A stretch of 64,000 nucleotides of DNA from Triplophysa rosa. Lineage: Eukaryota > Chordata > Actinopteri > Cypriniformes > Nemacheilidae. The notes below the pieces were generated by a model, which saw only the letters and a program-made list of their open reading frames with translations, did no database searches and had not been told where the DNA came from. This document shows positions 23,738 through 34,638 of the stretch, piece by piece. Within the stretch, counting starts at the first letter, position 1. Each line of letters opens with the position of its first letter. The position numbers and the translations under genes were made by a program. The stretch is taken from NCBI RefSeq assembly GCF_024868665.1, contig NC_079897.1, forward strand, positions 5,478,695 through 5,542,694, given 5' to 3'.

Positions 23738-24695
23738 GAAAACAATATGTACCCATTTAGCCCCGTTGAGTATGTATCTATGGAAATTAAGTACCTACTC
23801 ATTGAGTATGCGATTTTGGATTCAGCCACTTAGAGAGTTCTGCCAACGGAAGTGTGCTGACCTCAGTAAAGCAGCCCCATAGCGACACCCAGTGGCCATA
23901 GTGAAATTTACATTTAGTCATTGGTGTTTAAGTGTGTCCTCCTAGAGTTGCCGTAGTTAGTATTGCATCAGAAGAAATTCAAGAGAAAGCTGTGTATTTC
24001 CCTGCCTTGCGGTTGTACAAAGACCTTGAAAATATATGTCTGTGAGTGTTCAATTTCATATTTTTCTTGTTAATGGAGTAAAATGCTGTTTTAAGAAAGA
24101 TGTGTGTAAATTGTGTTTCCAATAAGATAATATTGAAGAGCTGGTTTGTAGAACCATCTGTAAGGAAGTGAACATGTTCAGTGTGTTGTAGCATGTAGTG
24201 ATACGTTATACTATATATCTCATATGTTAGAATCTGATTGTAACAATTGAATAATGATGCAAAAGCACCTTATTTGACATTTTCTTTATTTATATGTTTA
24301 GTTTTACAGTGCTTTCTTCAAGTAAATCACACTCAAACGAAGTCTGGTATTTGAGTCTTTCTTGGAGGAACCTGTTAGCTGTCTGCCAAGCTAGTCAGGC
24401 TCGAGCACTTCAACAGTCATTCTAGTTGGAGCAGAACAGGAAGTCCAAAACGCTGGCGCGTCACGTGATTCATGGAGCCTTCAGATAGTTCCAGGAAGTT
24501 ATTTTTTCTCTTTAAATGCTTTACTACTTTCATTCTTTTATTCATTAAATGGCTTTCGTCTTTAAATTGGTTAGAAGTTTACCTCAGTTGGTTTGTTTAG
24601 TCGCAGCTCCATACATAACTAGTAACTTCTGGGAACTATTGAGAGCCTCTATGAACCGCCATTGCTGTGAAAAACTGTTCCATTGGAGTCACCGG
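23738..24695. other. No gene recognised
   Basis: AT-rich DNA between the truncated DIRS copy and the solo LTR. No family motif found. Confidence 0.45.
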
Positions 24696-26223
24696 TGTAG
24701 TGTATTTCGGGGAAACTATGAGTTTAACCACAGTAACATACGTATAATTAATTGTGATTAACCATTAATTATTTTATACACTTTACCTGATGCAGCAGAG
24801 CCAATAACAGCGACAAACTAAATACGCTCGTCCAGCGAGTGATCAGCAGGTCGTATATTAACTCTAAGAAATATTACTCCCCTGGCCTGGAAAAACAATA
24901 TTCTTACTGTAGTACAGTACCACTTCAGAAATCTTAATGAAATCAAGCAGTTTAAGTGACCTTGATATGTGATAAATAAACACAGAAACAATTCGAGCGT
25001 GGATACACATGCGGTTTATTTATCTACACTACGGGGGAACTAAAACCAACTACTAACAAAGACCAAACATTAACAAACAAACATAAAAACGTAAAACAGT
25101 AGAGAATGAAAGAAATAGATAAAGCAAAGAAAAAGGCAGTATTAAATCAGCTGTTCACATCTGCACGAACCATCAAGGACAAATCTCCTTATTTAAAAGG
25201 GGCAAAGCTTATTCGCAACTGGTTAGCAATAGTTCAGATACTTGCATTGGCTTCTTTGTTTCTCGGGACACGTGCTGGCGCGCGTATCAAGGGGTCCTGA
25301 TGCGTTCAGAGCGAGCCGTGAGTCCGTTGATTTAGTTTGAAGCGAGCGGGTGAGTCCGTCGGATTCTTTCTTAGAACCGGATTGGCTGACGAAGGTAGAA
25401 CGGACTTAGCCGAAGTAAACTGCCGGAAGAAAGCTGTCTCTGAGGAGAGGCAGGTCTCGAGAGCGCGAACGCACCCAGGAGCGCAACGCACCCAAGCGAA
25501 CGAACATACACAAAAGAGCAAGCTTTCCTGCGTGTTCAGATGTTTTAACACAGAGGGCGTCACGCCCCTCCAAGGTGGGCGATCCAATGTGATGAGATGG
25601 TTTTGGGCGCGAAAACATGTTTCTTTGTCCGGCACACTAACTCATTTGCATTTATGGTCGCCCAGTGTTTGGAGCAGGAATAGACTTCGAATAGAATAAA
25701 ATGAGTATGGTATAAAATACATTACTGTGCTATACACCATATTCTCAGACATGAAAAGGGAAACGCGTAGATATGAAACATGAAGGGGTTACAATTACAT
25801 TGACCTGTAGTTTGGACAAGAATTTAAATATACACAGAATACCACTAAGCACATTTGTCTTTGAGGTTATAGGTGAAGGAGAATATCATAGAGTCAAGCA
25901 TACAATGTGGAGATTCATGTGTATACACTTTAAACCAGTCTTTTGTGGCTAAGGAAAGAGAAAGAGACATTCGTTTGGAAGAATTTGAGGCTCTCAGTCC
26001 CTGGGGGCCACATGGCTTTTCTCACTTTGGTGAACAGTCCTGTCCTCCCCCAAGAACCTCATTTGAAGTCTAAGGGAGAGTATCCGAATCTGTCCTGGTT
26101 TAGATGAAGGTGTTGAGAATAGGACATTTGGCCAGACTTGTTGGTGCCTGGTCGTAGTCCTGCTGAGAGGTTACTGTGTTTTACGATCACAGATGGTAAG
26201 CTTTGATCCGACCATACCCTACA
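24696..26223 (-). mobile_element. Solo LTR, 1.5 kb, minus orientation
   Basis: On the minus strand the block begins TGTAGGGTATGGTCGG at 26223 and ends AATACACTACA at 24696, with TGTAG/CTACA inverted ends. It is flanked by CCGG on both sides (24692-24695 and 26224-26227). A second copy in the opposite orientation occupies 55284-58980 and has its own 4-bp duplication. No internal retrotransposon sequence adjoins either copy, so both are solo LTRs, formed by recombination between two LTRs. Confidence 0.85.
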
Positions 26224-26227
26224 CCGG

Positions 26228-28209
26228 AGTTGATGCGACTCTCTCTCTCAATGGCTGTGGCCGCAGACAGCTGGCGGAGCGACGGGTAGCGGGGAACAGC
26301 CTGGAGGGCAGGAGAGGGAAACTACAACAGAACAAAAGAGCAGGTGAGTCACACGAATAGTTGCGGGGACTAACACGCTGACTGGGATAAGACTGGCAAG
26401 AGGCCGTAGCGCTACGCTAAATGACAACGATCAGGCACAAGACAGCGAAAACATGAGGAATAAATAGGGAGCTACTGAGGAGCAAAATATATGGCAGGTG
26501 CGGGCAGGGATGACTAACAACCAGATTAAACGGAAGACAATGGGGTGGGGAAAGACACCACAATGACAGCGGTACATGAGGTGCCATCTGCAACAATATC
26601 CCCGCTTAAAGAATCTGTTGAGTTGCTGGTGCGTGGCTACTGTCTTTGTTCGCATTGAGGTGCTGTCTGCCGAATGGGTGACATGTTTTCTGCATGCGGA
26701 TGTATTCCAGTGTGTTGGTGCATTTAATGGCGGTTTGATGCTGCAGGGAATAACACTAACGCTGCTGTTTTGCTTTATCTTAATTTAGTTTTGTTTTTGT
26801 TTGGTTGTTTTATTCTCCTTTTTTTGGCAACTACTACTGACCAGTGAGCTCCCTGTTTGCTTGCTGACCTGGCTACCAGCCAGACAGTGGGGTGCTGTGG
26901 TGTCCCAATTTGTTGTTTCTCTCCAGTTCGTAGGGGTGGCTTGACCAAGTCGTCTTCATGTAGCTCCTTATGTTTGGGGCGATTAAAGCACTTTATCCCT
27001 GTCATCACCATTGATGCTATGCATTTCTTGGACTGATTTGGAAAACCAAGCAGATTACATTACCGTTGTATTTGTTTGGGTGGGATTGCTCCAGGTTTGA
27101 GGGTTGGGGTTTCTTTATTTTACTTTGGAAATGTTATTTGTATATGTTGCTTTATACGTTTTCGTTTTGTGGAATTATTTCTTTGTTTGTTTGTTTTCAG
27201 GAACTGGGGAGGACCAGAGGGGGGCGGGCTAGTTGTCCTGAGTTCTGAGCTTTCTCCAACTGATTGTGGTTTCCTGTTGACCTGGATTGTAGTGGATTTC
27301 ACCTGTGTGCATTGCCTTTGGGTTTCTTTATGCCGTGTGTGTTCCAGTTGGAGGCCGGTCACCTAGCTTGCCTCACCTCTGGGGTGCCTCAGTTCTTTCT
27401 TTCTTTTCTTTTCTTGGTTAAATGTTTAAGTATATTTTCTTTGGAGGAACTTGTGCACCTATTGTTTAGGCAGCAGTGCCCTCTTTTTGTTAAATTTCTT
27501 TGTGAGCCTCAAGAGGGTCACGGGCCATTTTTTAAAATTATTTTGATTATTTAATAAAGTGTATTATGATTTTTAAGATATCCATGCCCCATGGTCTTTG
27601 TTAAATTAGAGATCTGAACCTGTGTGTCCTGTCTTTGTATTTCCCAGGTAGTTATACTGGGTGGCATAGTCGTTAAAACTCATTTTCCCCTGGGCTCCCC
27701 CTCCTGAGCAGTTTCTTGTCACATTAAGCACAGACTTCAAAGTGTAAAATAAAATCTTAAATGAATGCAAAGAGTTGTGAAAATGGGAGTGCGGTGACGG
27801 TCAGATCTGCGTACTGAGACAGCTCTTAAAGGGGTCACGTTCTTAAACGTGCTGCTGTTACTCCTGTCACTAATGTTAATCAAAGAACAAAATAAAAGAA
27901 GAAATCAATGTGATTTTGTAGCTTTAATGAGAATTCTTCTGCATTTAATTTATAATTTAGCATTAAAGACTGTAAAGTGTTTGAGAACTTCCTTAAATGT
28001 CTGTATATTTTCTACATCATAGCTCTCAATTATACTGTTGAATGGCTATAATTAATGTTAAAATAATCAATTAATAGAGACATCAGCTACAGTACTAATA
28101 TCAGAATGTTTGCTTTCATTCATAAAATGACGCTGTTACAGAAATATGTTGTTTCTACATCAATTTGAATATTAAATGTGAAATTATTAAAATGTAAAAG
28201 TATATTTAA
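26228..28209. other. No gene recognised; repeat-like DNA
   Basis: T-rich sequence with an AATAAA near 27551, but no coding frame with known motifs. Its style (long T runs, TGTG words) suggests decayed LTR or hAT interior sequence. Frames near 27066-27366 are not supported. Confidence 0.4.
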
Positions 28210-28293
28210 AATATTATTATGTGCGATTAATCGTGATTAATCACAGAAAAAGTGTGATTAATCCGATTAATTTTTTTAATCGATTGACAGCAC
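28210..28293 (-). repeat. hAT terminal inverted repeat, single end
   Basis: Read on the minus strand the end is AGTGCTGTCAATCGATTAA, followed by repeated GATTAATC words. This is a common vertebrate hAT terminus. The opposite end was not found, so the element borders are unknown; AT-rich DNA to the left (from about 27720) may be its interior. Confidence 0.6.
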
Positions 28294-28873
28294 TAGACAA
28301 AACACAACAAAGCACACAGAAGAACGGACGCAAGACAACAATACCTAGGCTGATCAGACCGGGAGCGTGACACCCTGTTTCTGCATTATTTTTCACCTGT
28401 TACAAATTGTAATATACCATTTCTTAAATTGTAACCCCCAGAGGTAAGCACATATGGACCCTTTCTACAGCATAACAGGAAGACAAATAACCTCAATCCC
28501 TTATTTCATTATCAATCCATTATTTAATGTTTATCAATAAAAAAACTGCAAACTTCATGTGAATGAAATAAAGTATATAATAAATATAAAATTGCGAAAG
28601 TAAAATAAAATTGCACAGTTGCATCCTTGTAAACATTTTGGATATATTTCAGTCAGAGGACAGAGATGAGTCTTAACAGAATATGATCCATTCATGCTTT
28701 GTATTGGCAGGAGTTGAGCAGGTGAGCTCAAGAATAAACCAAAACGTCATAAATCATCAAGATTAGTTTAATGGGGGGACAGTTTATGTACAAAAGCAAA
28801 TCTTAGCAAATCCTTAATTCACAGACCATCAGCGCTGTCTTGTATCTTTTTGTAGAATAAGGTTTACTCTCAC

Positions 28874-28992
28874 CTGTCCAAAATCCCACGCTCTGTCTCC
28901 GATCTGGCTCTTGGCCCCATAATAGATTACACTCATGTCATTCAACACGTATGCTTTCTTCTGTTCAACGTCATCCATGTACACAGAGTCAC
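28874..28992 (-). CDS. Transglutaminase exon (factor XIII A-like), exon with GDxVYxD...FGQ
   Basis: A tttgtctcctag acceptor precedes 28992 and gtgaga follows 28874. The 119-bp exon encodes DSVYMDDVEQKKAYVLNDM, IYYGAKSQIGDRAWDFGQ. This is the conserved segment leading into the catalytic core of animal transglutaminases, and 119 bp is the usual length of this exon in the family. It joins in phase to the exon at 29305-29057 (E-G junction codon). The following exons with the active-site Cys, His and Asp are not seen downstream. The family forms glutamine-lysine cross-links; factor XIII A acts on fibrin. Confidence 0.8.
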
Positions 28993-29056
28993 CTAGGAGA
29001 CAAACGGTACAAAACTGATATATTTTCAGTGTGTCTTGGCCGTTGACCCCTGGTAC

Positions 29057-29305
29057 CTTCACACCAAGGGTTAAACAGCATGATGTCATTCTCTGAACAG
29101 TACCTTGACATGGTCTTATCTACCATGGACCTTGTTATAACCGAGAGTTTGTATTTGCCAATAGCAGTGGATGGCAGGGAGTTGATGGACAGTTTGATTT
29201 TTCTGCCAGTCTGTTCAAAGATCTTGACCTCCCAGCAGTTATAAAGCAGGTCCTTCACCAAAGAAACAATCACAAGCGTGCCTTTTGATACATCTGGATG
29301 GTTCC
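29057..29305 (-). CDS. Transglutaminase beta-sandwich exon (factor XIII A-like)
   Basis: A tatatcag acceptor precedes 29305. The frame reads GNHPDVSKGTLVIV, CWEVKIFEQTGRKIKLSI, AIGKYKLSVI and ends NDIMLFNPWCEG at a gtacca donor after 29057. The order PxxxKGT, W..K, GK..., LFNPWC matches the end of the N-terminal beta-sandwich of transglutaminases, and the KGT version is closest to factor XIII A. The intron to the next exon is only 64 bp. Both exons are open with no stop, so the gene may be active with its other exons outside recognisable range, or may be a remnant. No N-terminal exon is found to the right. Confidence 0.75.
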
Positions 29306-29350
29306 CTGATATATACAAATGCAAAACATTTAGAGCTGATATTCTTTTAA

Positions 29351-29891
29351 AGCGGTCATATGACACGTCTAAAACTAATATTATCGCTTGTTTTAGATGT
29401 AATGCAAAGTGTATACACGATTAAAGGTTCAAAAACGCCGTATTTTCCACATACCATGCATGTTTGTATCTCCTCTTTGCCCCGACTCTCTGAAACGCGA
29501 AGATTTTTTTACAAAGCTCTGAAATGCGATTTGTGCTATGATTGGCCAGTTGACCAGTGCGTTGTGATTGGTCGAATACTGCAAGCGTGTGACGGAATTG
29601 TAATTGTGAAACATCAGGTTCCAAAGCAATTGTACTGACAGGTATGCCCAGCTTACTTGCGTATACATTTGGGCGGTCTTAGTCAAATCATACCACGAAC
29701 TGACGTAGATTTGTGGGGGTGTGGCTACACGAGGCTTTTCAGGCAGATCTGGGTGAGCATTCGCTTTTAGATGGAATGCATCTTTTGTCCGACATTTTAA
29801 TTTTAGCAATTTTACATGTCTAATACATGCATGGGCAACTTATTACACACCAAAGACACAGAAAAAGACGTATTCGGGCCATATGACCCCT
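29351..29891. mobile_element. Kolobok-like MITE beside the transglutaminase exon
   Basis: Ends are AGCGGTCATATGAC at 29351 and, complemented from 29891, AGGGGTCATATGGC, flanked by TTAA (29347-29350 and 29892-29895). Over some 200 bp at each end it matches the THAP element at 16543-17849 in reverse orientation. The THAP exon is missing, so it is a smaller deletion derivative. It lies 46 bp before the splice acceptor of the exon at 29305. Confidence 0.85.
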
Positions 29892-29895
29892 TTAA

Positions 29896-30369
29896 ATACG
29901 CTCTTCCCATAGAAGAGCTGACTGATAATGTCTCTCCACGCATTCTGTGAAATGAAAATTTCAGAACAGCTCACACATGCTGTACAAGATTACATTCAAG
30001 GTTTGATACAAAATAAAAGAAGTGAACCTGCAAATGTGTAAAAGGAAAATTTTTGTCTGTGCCACAACCTGAGATGAACAGATAAATTATAGCAGACTTT
30101 ATGTGTACAGATGTCTGGCAACATGTAAAATACAATCTGATCTGCATTTAATGCATCTGCATTTCGAAAGTTGTAAAAGTGTGTGACGCAACAGCATGCA
30201 GGAGTGATAGGAGGAAGGTGACAGGCTTGTTTTCATTCTTTAAACAGTAGCATGCCTATGATTGCCCAATAATATGCTGACACCACATTTCTCCTTTTTT
30301 GCAGACCATAAATCAATCTGACAGATCCTTGTCTTTCTCTGTTCTCTGCTTAGTACATACTGTACAAGT
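29896..30369. other. No gene recognised
   Basis: Probably intronic DNA of the transglutaminase gene; no exon-like frame found. Confidence 0.4.
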
Positions 30370-30599
30370 CAGTAGCGTAGCCACAAGGGTTTTTTAATCT
30401 TTTTAATGCTTACAATAAAAAAGTAAGGAATTCTTGATTTGTTACTCTGGTAAATCGACCAATCATTGCTCCCCGCTGTTTTCAAAGTTATTGGTTTAAT
30501 TATGTCACTGTTGTGTGTAGCATCTTGACTTTTGCGCCAAGAGTTTAATTTGTACGCTGCGATGGCGGGTGCGCACAATAATTTTTCTTTTTATAAATT

Positions 30600-30745
30600 A
30601 CGAAAAGATGAGCAAGAAGAAAATGAGTAGACTGCTAAAGATAACGATTACACTGGATTTGACTTCTTGTAGTGTCCTTGTAGACTTTTCTCAACAGAAA
30701 CTTTTCTCACCCTCGAACACTCCACCTTGTCATGTAAAAGGTAAG
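30600..30745 (+). pseudogene. hAT dimerisation-domain remnant, tandem copy 1
   Basis: The frame gives SRLLKITITLDLTSCSV, then the frame shifts before the expected ERLFS phrase. It is the hAT C-terminal (dimerisation) segment. The second tandem copy has the better-preserved version. Confidence 0.5.
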
Positions 30746-31254
30746 CCAATGGCTGCGGTTCTTAATCCTGGTCCTCACGACACCCCTCTGCATATTTTGT
30801 ATGCGTCTCTTACCGCTTACGATGTTTGTTCAATTTGCCCGTAAAAGCCCTTGCGGTTAAATAAACCTTCAAACTTCCCTAGTAAGTTTTGTCCGTGTGT
30901 TAAGACGCTGCAGGCAGTCGTGTGGCGCAAATTTGTGTTCTGAAGTTAACTTCAGAAGCAAACTTCAGCTGATTTCCTGTGTACAGGGGAGAAGCGTAGC
31001 CACGAGGGGGCCTGAGGGGACCTAGGCCCCCTCATTTAAATGTACGGCCCCCTCAGATCTTTGATTGCTTAAAATAAAAAGTAAGGAATTGTTGATTTGT
31101 TACTCTGGTTGATTGACCAATCAGTGCGCCCTGCTGTTTTCAAAGTTATTGGTTTAATTATGTCACATGTTGTGCATAGCATCTTTTGCACCAAGAGTTT
31201 AATTTATACACTGCGATGGCGGGTGCACACTAGTCTGTTTTTATACATATTACG

Positions 31255-31392
31255 AAAAGATGAGCAAGAAGAAATTGAATAGACTGCTGAAGATAACGAT
31301 TACACTGCATATGACTTCTTGTAGTGTCGAAAGACTTTTCTCAACAGAAACTTTTCTCACCCTGGAACACTCCGCATTGTCATGTAAAAGGT
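31255..31392 (+). pseudogene. hAT dimerisation-domain remnant, tandem copy 2
   Basis: Plus-strand reading gives NRLLKITITLHMTSCSVERL followed by FSTETFLTLEHSALSCKR and a stop. The pattern (hydrophobic helix, C-S-x-E-R-x-F-S) is the hAT C-terminal dimerisation segment, in ZMYM1-like hAT proteins among others. No upstream catalytic core remains. Confidence 0.55.
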
Positions 31393-31436
31393 AAGCCAAT
31401 GGTTTGACTGGTAGCCGCCGAGCTACTGCGGTTCGA

Positions 31437-31668
31437 TACTGATCCTTACGACCCCCCCGCTCTGCATATTTTGTATGCTTCTCTTACCACTTCAGAGGAT
31501 TGCGAAGTAGACATAAAAGGCATTGAAGTGCACAAACCGTGACTACCACCAAATCCCATGATTGCGGTTAAATAACACTTCACATTTCCATAGTAAGTTT
31601 TGTCCCTGTGTGAAGATGCTGCAGGCAATCGTGTAGCGCAAATTCATGTTCTAGACTAAAGTTCTTTC
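31437..31668 (+). mobile_element. Left half of a hAT MITE split by an insertion
   Basis: The sequence from tgcggttcgatactgatcc through ctgcaggcaatcgtg matches the intact MITE at 47997-48466 from its start. The right half appears at about 33340-33540 (cagctgatttc through accaggattaagaacc). Tandem copy 1 carries the same left half at about 30752-30960. Confidence 0.65.
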
Positions 31669-33339
31669 ATGACAACTCTCGGAGTGTTTAGCATGGTAGT
31701 GTGCATGACATATAATGTATTTGGTCTTGGCGGAATAGATCAGCTACGCTGCTGCTGCGGCGGAGCAAGTAAGGAGACTTGTTAGTGCCAATATATCCAC
31801 AACATGCTGCTGTGTGCATATAAGGAATGCTGCTGCTGCACATATAACATATGAATAAACCCCCATCAAAGCACGAGACACAGAAATTATCAATTCAAGC
31901 CGTGGACAGGAACACCCCCAACAGATCTATCGCCAAGACATGTGTACTGCTGCTGCCCCGAAGGACTATCTGAACCGCATGTATTACTATCTATGTGTGC
32001 CTGGGCTTTCATGCCGACGGCTAAATGCTAATGACCTATGGGTTATGTGTGCCTGGGCTTTCATGCTGACCGGCTTAACGCTAATGGCCTATGACTATGT
32101 GTGCCTTGGCTTACCTCGCCAACCGGCTTAACACTAGTGGCTTATAACTATGTGAGCCTTGGCTACCAAGCCAACTGGCTTAACACTGATGCCTATGACT
32201 ATGTGAACCTTGGCTTTCATGACGACCGGCTTAATTCTAATAGATGCGCACTAAGTGCAATGTTATTTAACAATGATACGTTGCAGTCCAAAGATGAGAC
32301 CCCACTATCCACCCGAGCAATTTATCAAGATAAGGTCATTGATACTTATCTCGACCATTAAATCAATGAAGCACATGCTTCTGCCATTGCACACACTTAG
32401 ATACCATGGAATTACTCGCAGAGTATGGCGACCCCAGACGCAGTGGGGCGACTCTGTACGACGCTGGTTGAGCGGCCAATTATGACCTGATTCCAGTAAA
32501 GAATCAGTAATTGGAAAGATTCTTTACAAAGATGCATTTATTGACAGTCTTGGATGACATCTGCACCACTTATCCTTGGCAATGATATCTGTATTACGAT
32601 AGGTATAATTACGGCCATGTATACTGAGACCATTGCACACTGACAGTATACAGAAGATATACAAATAACATTGACAACCAATCTGCGTCATTACAGAATA
32701 GGCATGGTGTAGTTGGGAAATAACGGGTTAAAATGTACACACGTGTGACACTGCACAAGCTAATGCTATTTAGCGTATTCTCTCGTGGCAATTTACGCCG
32801 CTCATCGCTCGCCAGTGGTAGCCACGAGATCGGAGGACATCAATACATGTACTAGTTAACAACATATGCACGGATTTAGTTACAGGGAGGCATGAATGCT
32901 TAATACGGGCACAGACAAGATGCAGAGATGAGCCTTCATTAATTTGTCTTCCTGTGCAACACTTAATCAGTCCGTGTGGACGACAACTTGGTTCCTAGGA
33001 CAGCTGTAGACCAGTAAAATACAAACGACAGAGAGTTTATTCATTTAGCCTTTTCCATATAGTTACTTCACTGTTACTGACTGTTACATGGTTAATCATT
33101 TTTAAACAAATTAGTCAGATCACACATTATGCACAGCGAGTAGTAAGGAGTAAAGATCTTTCAATTATCTTAACTCTGGTTGCTTTATGAAACGCGCTGC
33201 AGTGCTGCAACAATCACTAGCCGAGATTTAAACGTAGAGCAGCAAGCTCATTGGCTGCTGATACGGAGGGAACCAATCACTTCACCGTGTAGTAGTTATT
33301 ATGTCGGATAGGTTTAGACTTTAATACTGCGCCGTCTAG
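31669..33339. mobile_element. Unclassified insertion with internal tandem repeats
   Basis: It separates the two halves of a MITE, so it is an insertion. It contains a five-unit tandem repeat and, at about 32430, TGGCGACCCCAGACGCAGTGGG, which resembles a primer-binding site downstream of an LTR. No coding frame is recognised. It may be an LTR element remnant, which is inference. Confidence 0.4.
31985..32243. repeat. 51-53 bp tandem repeat, five units
   Basis: Units begin with tatgtgtgcctgggctttc and end with ccggcttaacgctaatggc, with starts near 31993, 32045, 32096, 32150 and 32202. Later units are diverged (tatgtgagccttggc, tatgtgaaccttggc). Confidence 0.85.
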
Positions 33340-33864
33340 AGTTTCATGGCAGAACTATTCATTTAACTTCAGAAATGAACTTCAGCTGATTTCAGATTTC
33401 CCGTGTGCAGGGAGTAGAGAGCAGTGAACACTGTGTGGGACCATGTCAATAGGAACAGAGTTTATTCATGGAGCGCTCTTCTAACGAGCGGGTGATTTAA
33501 ATCAGCGTGGACCAGGATTAAGAACCTCTAGGCAATGTTTATGTTTGCTAAAATGGTGAAATGTGCTGTATAAAATAGGTGTATAAGTTTAGTTATAGGA
33601 AAATAAAAATGGCTATATACATATACATAATGGCCCCCCTCATTTACTGACAGGCCCCCTCAAAAACAAAATTCTGGCTACGCCACTGGTACAAGTCACA
33701 ACGTTAAATGATGAAAATAACGAAGACCGAGTGCGACTCATTCAATCAGAATTTCTCAGTACTCTCTGTTTTATAATGTGTTATTTCATTTTAAGATTTA
33801 TCATTTATTTTTACCAATAATCTAAATAAATTGACATTACCTAATATCAAATCTATGTATATGA

Positions 33865-33880
33865 ATATATATATATACAG

Positions 33881-33908
<28 letters not shown>
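33865..33908. repeat. (AT)n microsatellite
   Basis: Two runs of TA dinucleotides separated by acagt. Confidence 0.95.
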
Positions 33909-33913
<5 letters not shown>

Positions 33914-33998
33914 TCACAATATTCCAATATAAAAATATTGTGTAGGATGATATAACATTACTGTAATACAAAATTATTCATATAAGATCTTGGTTAAA

Positions 33999-34259
33999 GG
34001 TCCAGTGTGTAATTTTTGGATGATCTATAGACAGAAATGCAATATAAACATAACTGTCTTCAGAGGTGTATAATGAGCTTACACAATGAAGCGTTATGTT
34101 TTTATTACCTTAGAATGAGCTATTTCTATCTACACCGCGGGTCCCCTTGCATATAATTTGCCATGTTCTGTCAGCTGTCATAGTGTTTCGAATGGGAGGG
34201 GTGGAGTGAGTGGTTGGTTGCAATTCGCAACCTTGCAGCTAGATTTCACTGACTGGACC
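33999..34259. mobile_element. TTAA-flanked MITE, GGTCCAGTG ends
   Basis: Left end GGTCCAGTGTGTAATTTTTGG after TTAAA; right end CACTGACTGGACC before TTAAA. About 260 bp, non-coding. TTAA targeting fits a Kolobok or piggyBac origin. Confidence 0.75.
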
Positions 34260-34638
34260 TTAAAGCTGTCCAACTGTCTGAACACAAAAAAAACTACACA
34301 AAATATGATTTTTACACACCTGACTCACAATTTCAACCACATCAACATTGTTTATCTTTTTTTGAGAGAGAGAAATAGATTGGTTGTTAAAGTGTAGTTC
34401 ACCCCCAAAATTTAATTTTGCAATCATTTACTCACCCTCTTGTCATTTCAAACCTATAACTTTCTTTTTTTCGCAGAACACAAGGGAAGATATTTTGAAG
34501 AAAGTATACCAAACAGCCCTGGCCCCTATTCACTTCTTTTGTATGGACACAAAAGCAATGCAAGTGAATGGGGTCCAGTTAACAACATTCTTCAAAATAT
34601 ATTCTTTTGTGTTCTGCGAAAGAAAGGAAGTCATACAG

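Larger units (their letters stand above)
30370..33688 (+). mobile_element. hAT transposon, 3.3 kb, CAGTAGCGTAGCCA ends
   Basis: Left end CAGTAGCGTAGCCAC at 30370; right end TGGCTACGCCACTG at 33688. A perfect 8-bp duplication GTACAAGT flanks it (30362-30369 and 33689-33696). The interior is rearranged. The first about 600 bp is repeated in tandem (30370-30965 and 30970-31660). Each repeat carries the end of a transposase frame and the left half of a small hAT MITE. A 1.7-kb insertion with tandem repeats follows, then the right half of the MITE. Confidence 0.85.

Noticed and set aside
23979..24194. 71-codon minus-strand frame
   Set aside because: No family resemblance, AT-rich DNA, no splice or start context; chance frame.
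31985..32243. Regular repeats of about 52 bp considered as a CRISPR-like array
   Set aside because: The units are contiguous with no unique spacers, and the context is a vertebrate transposon nest.
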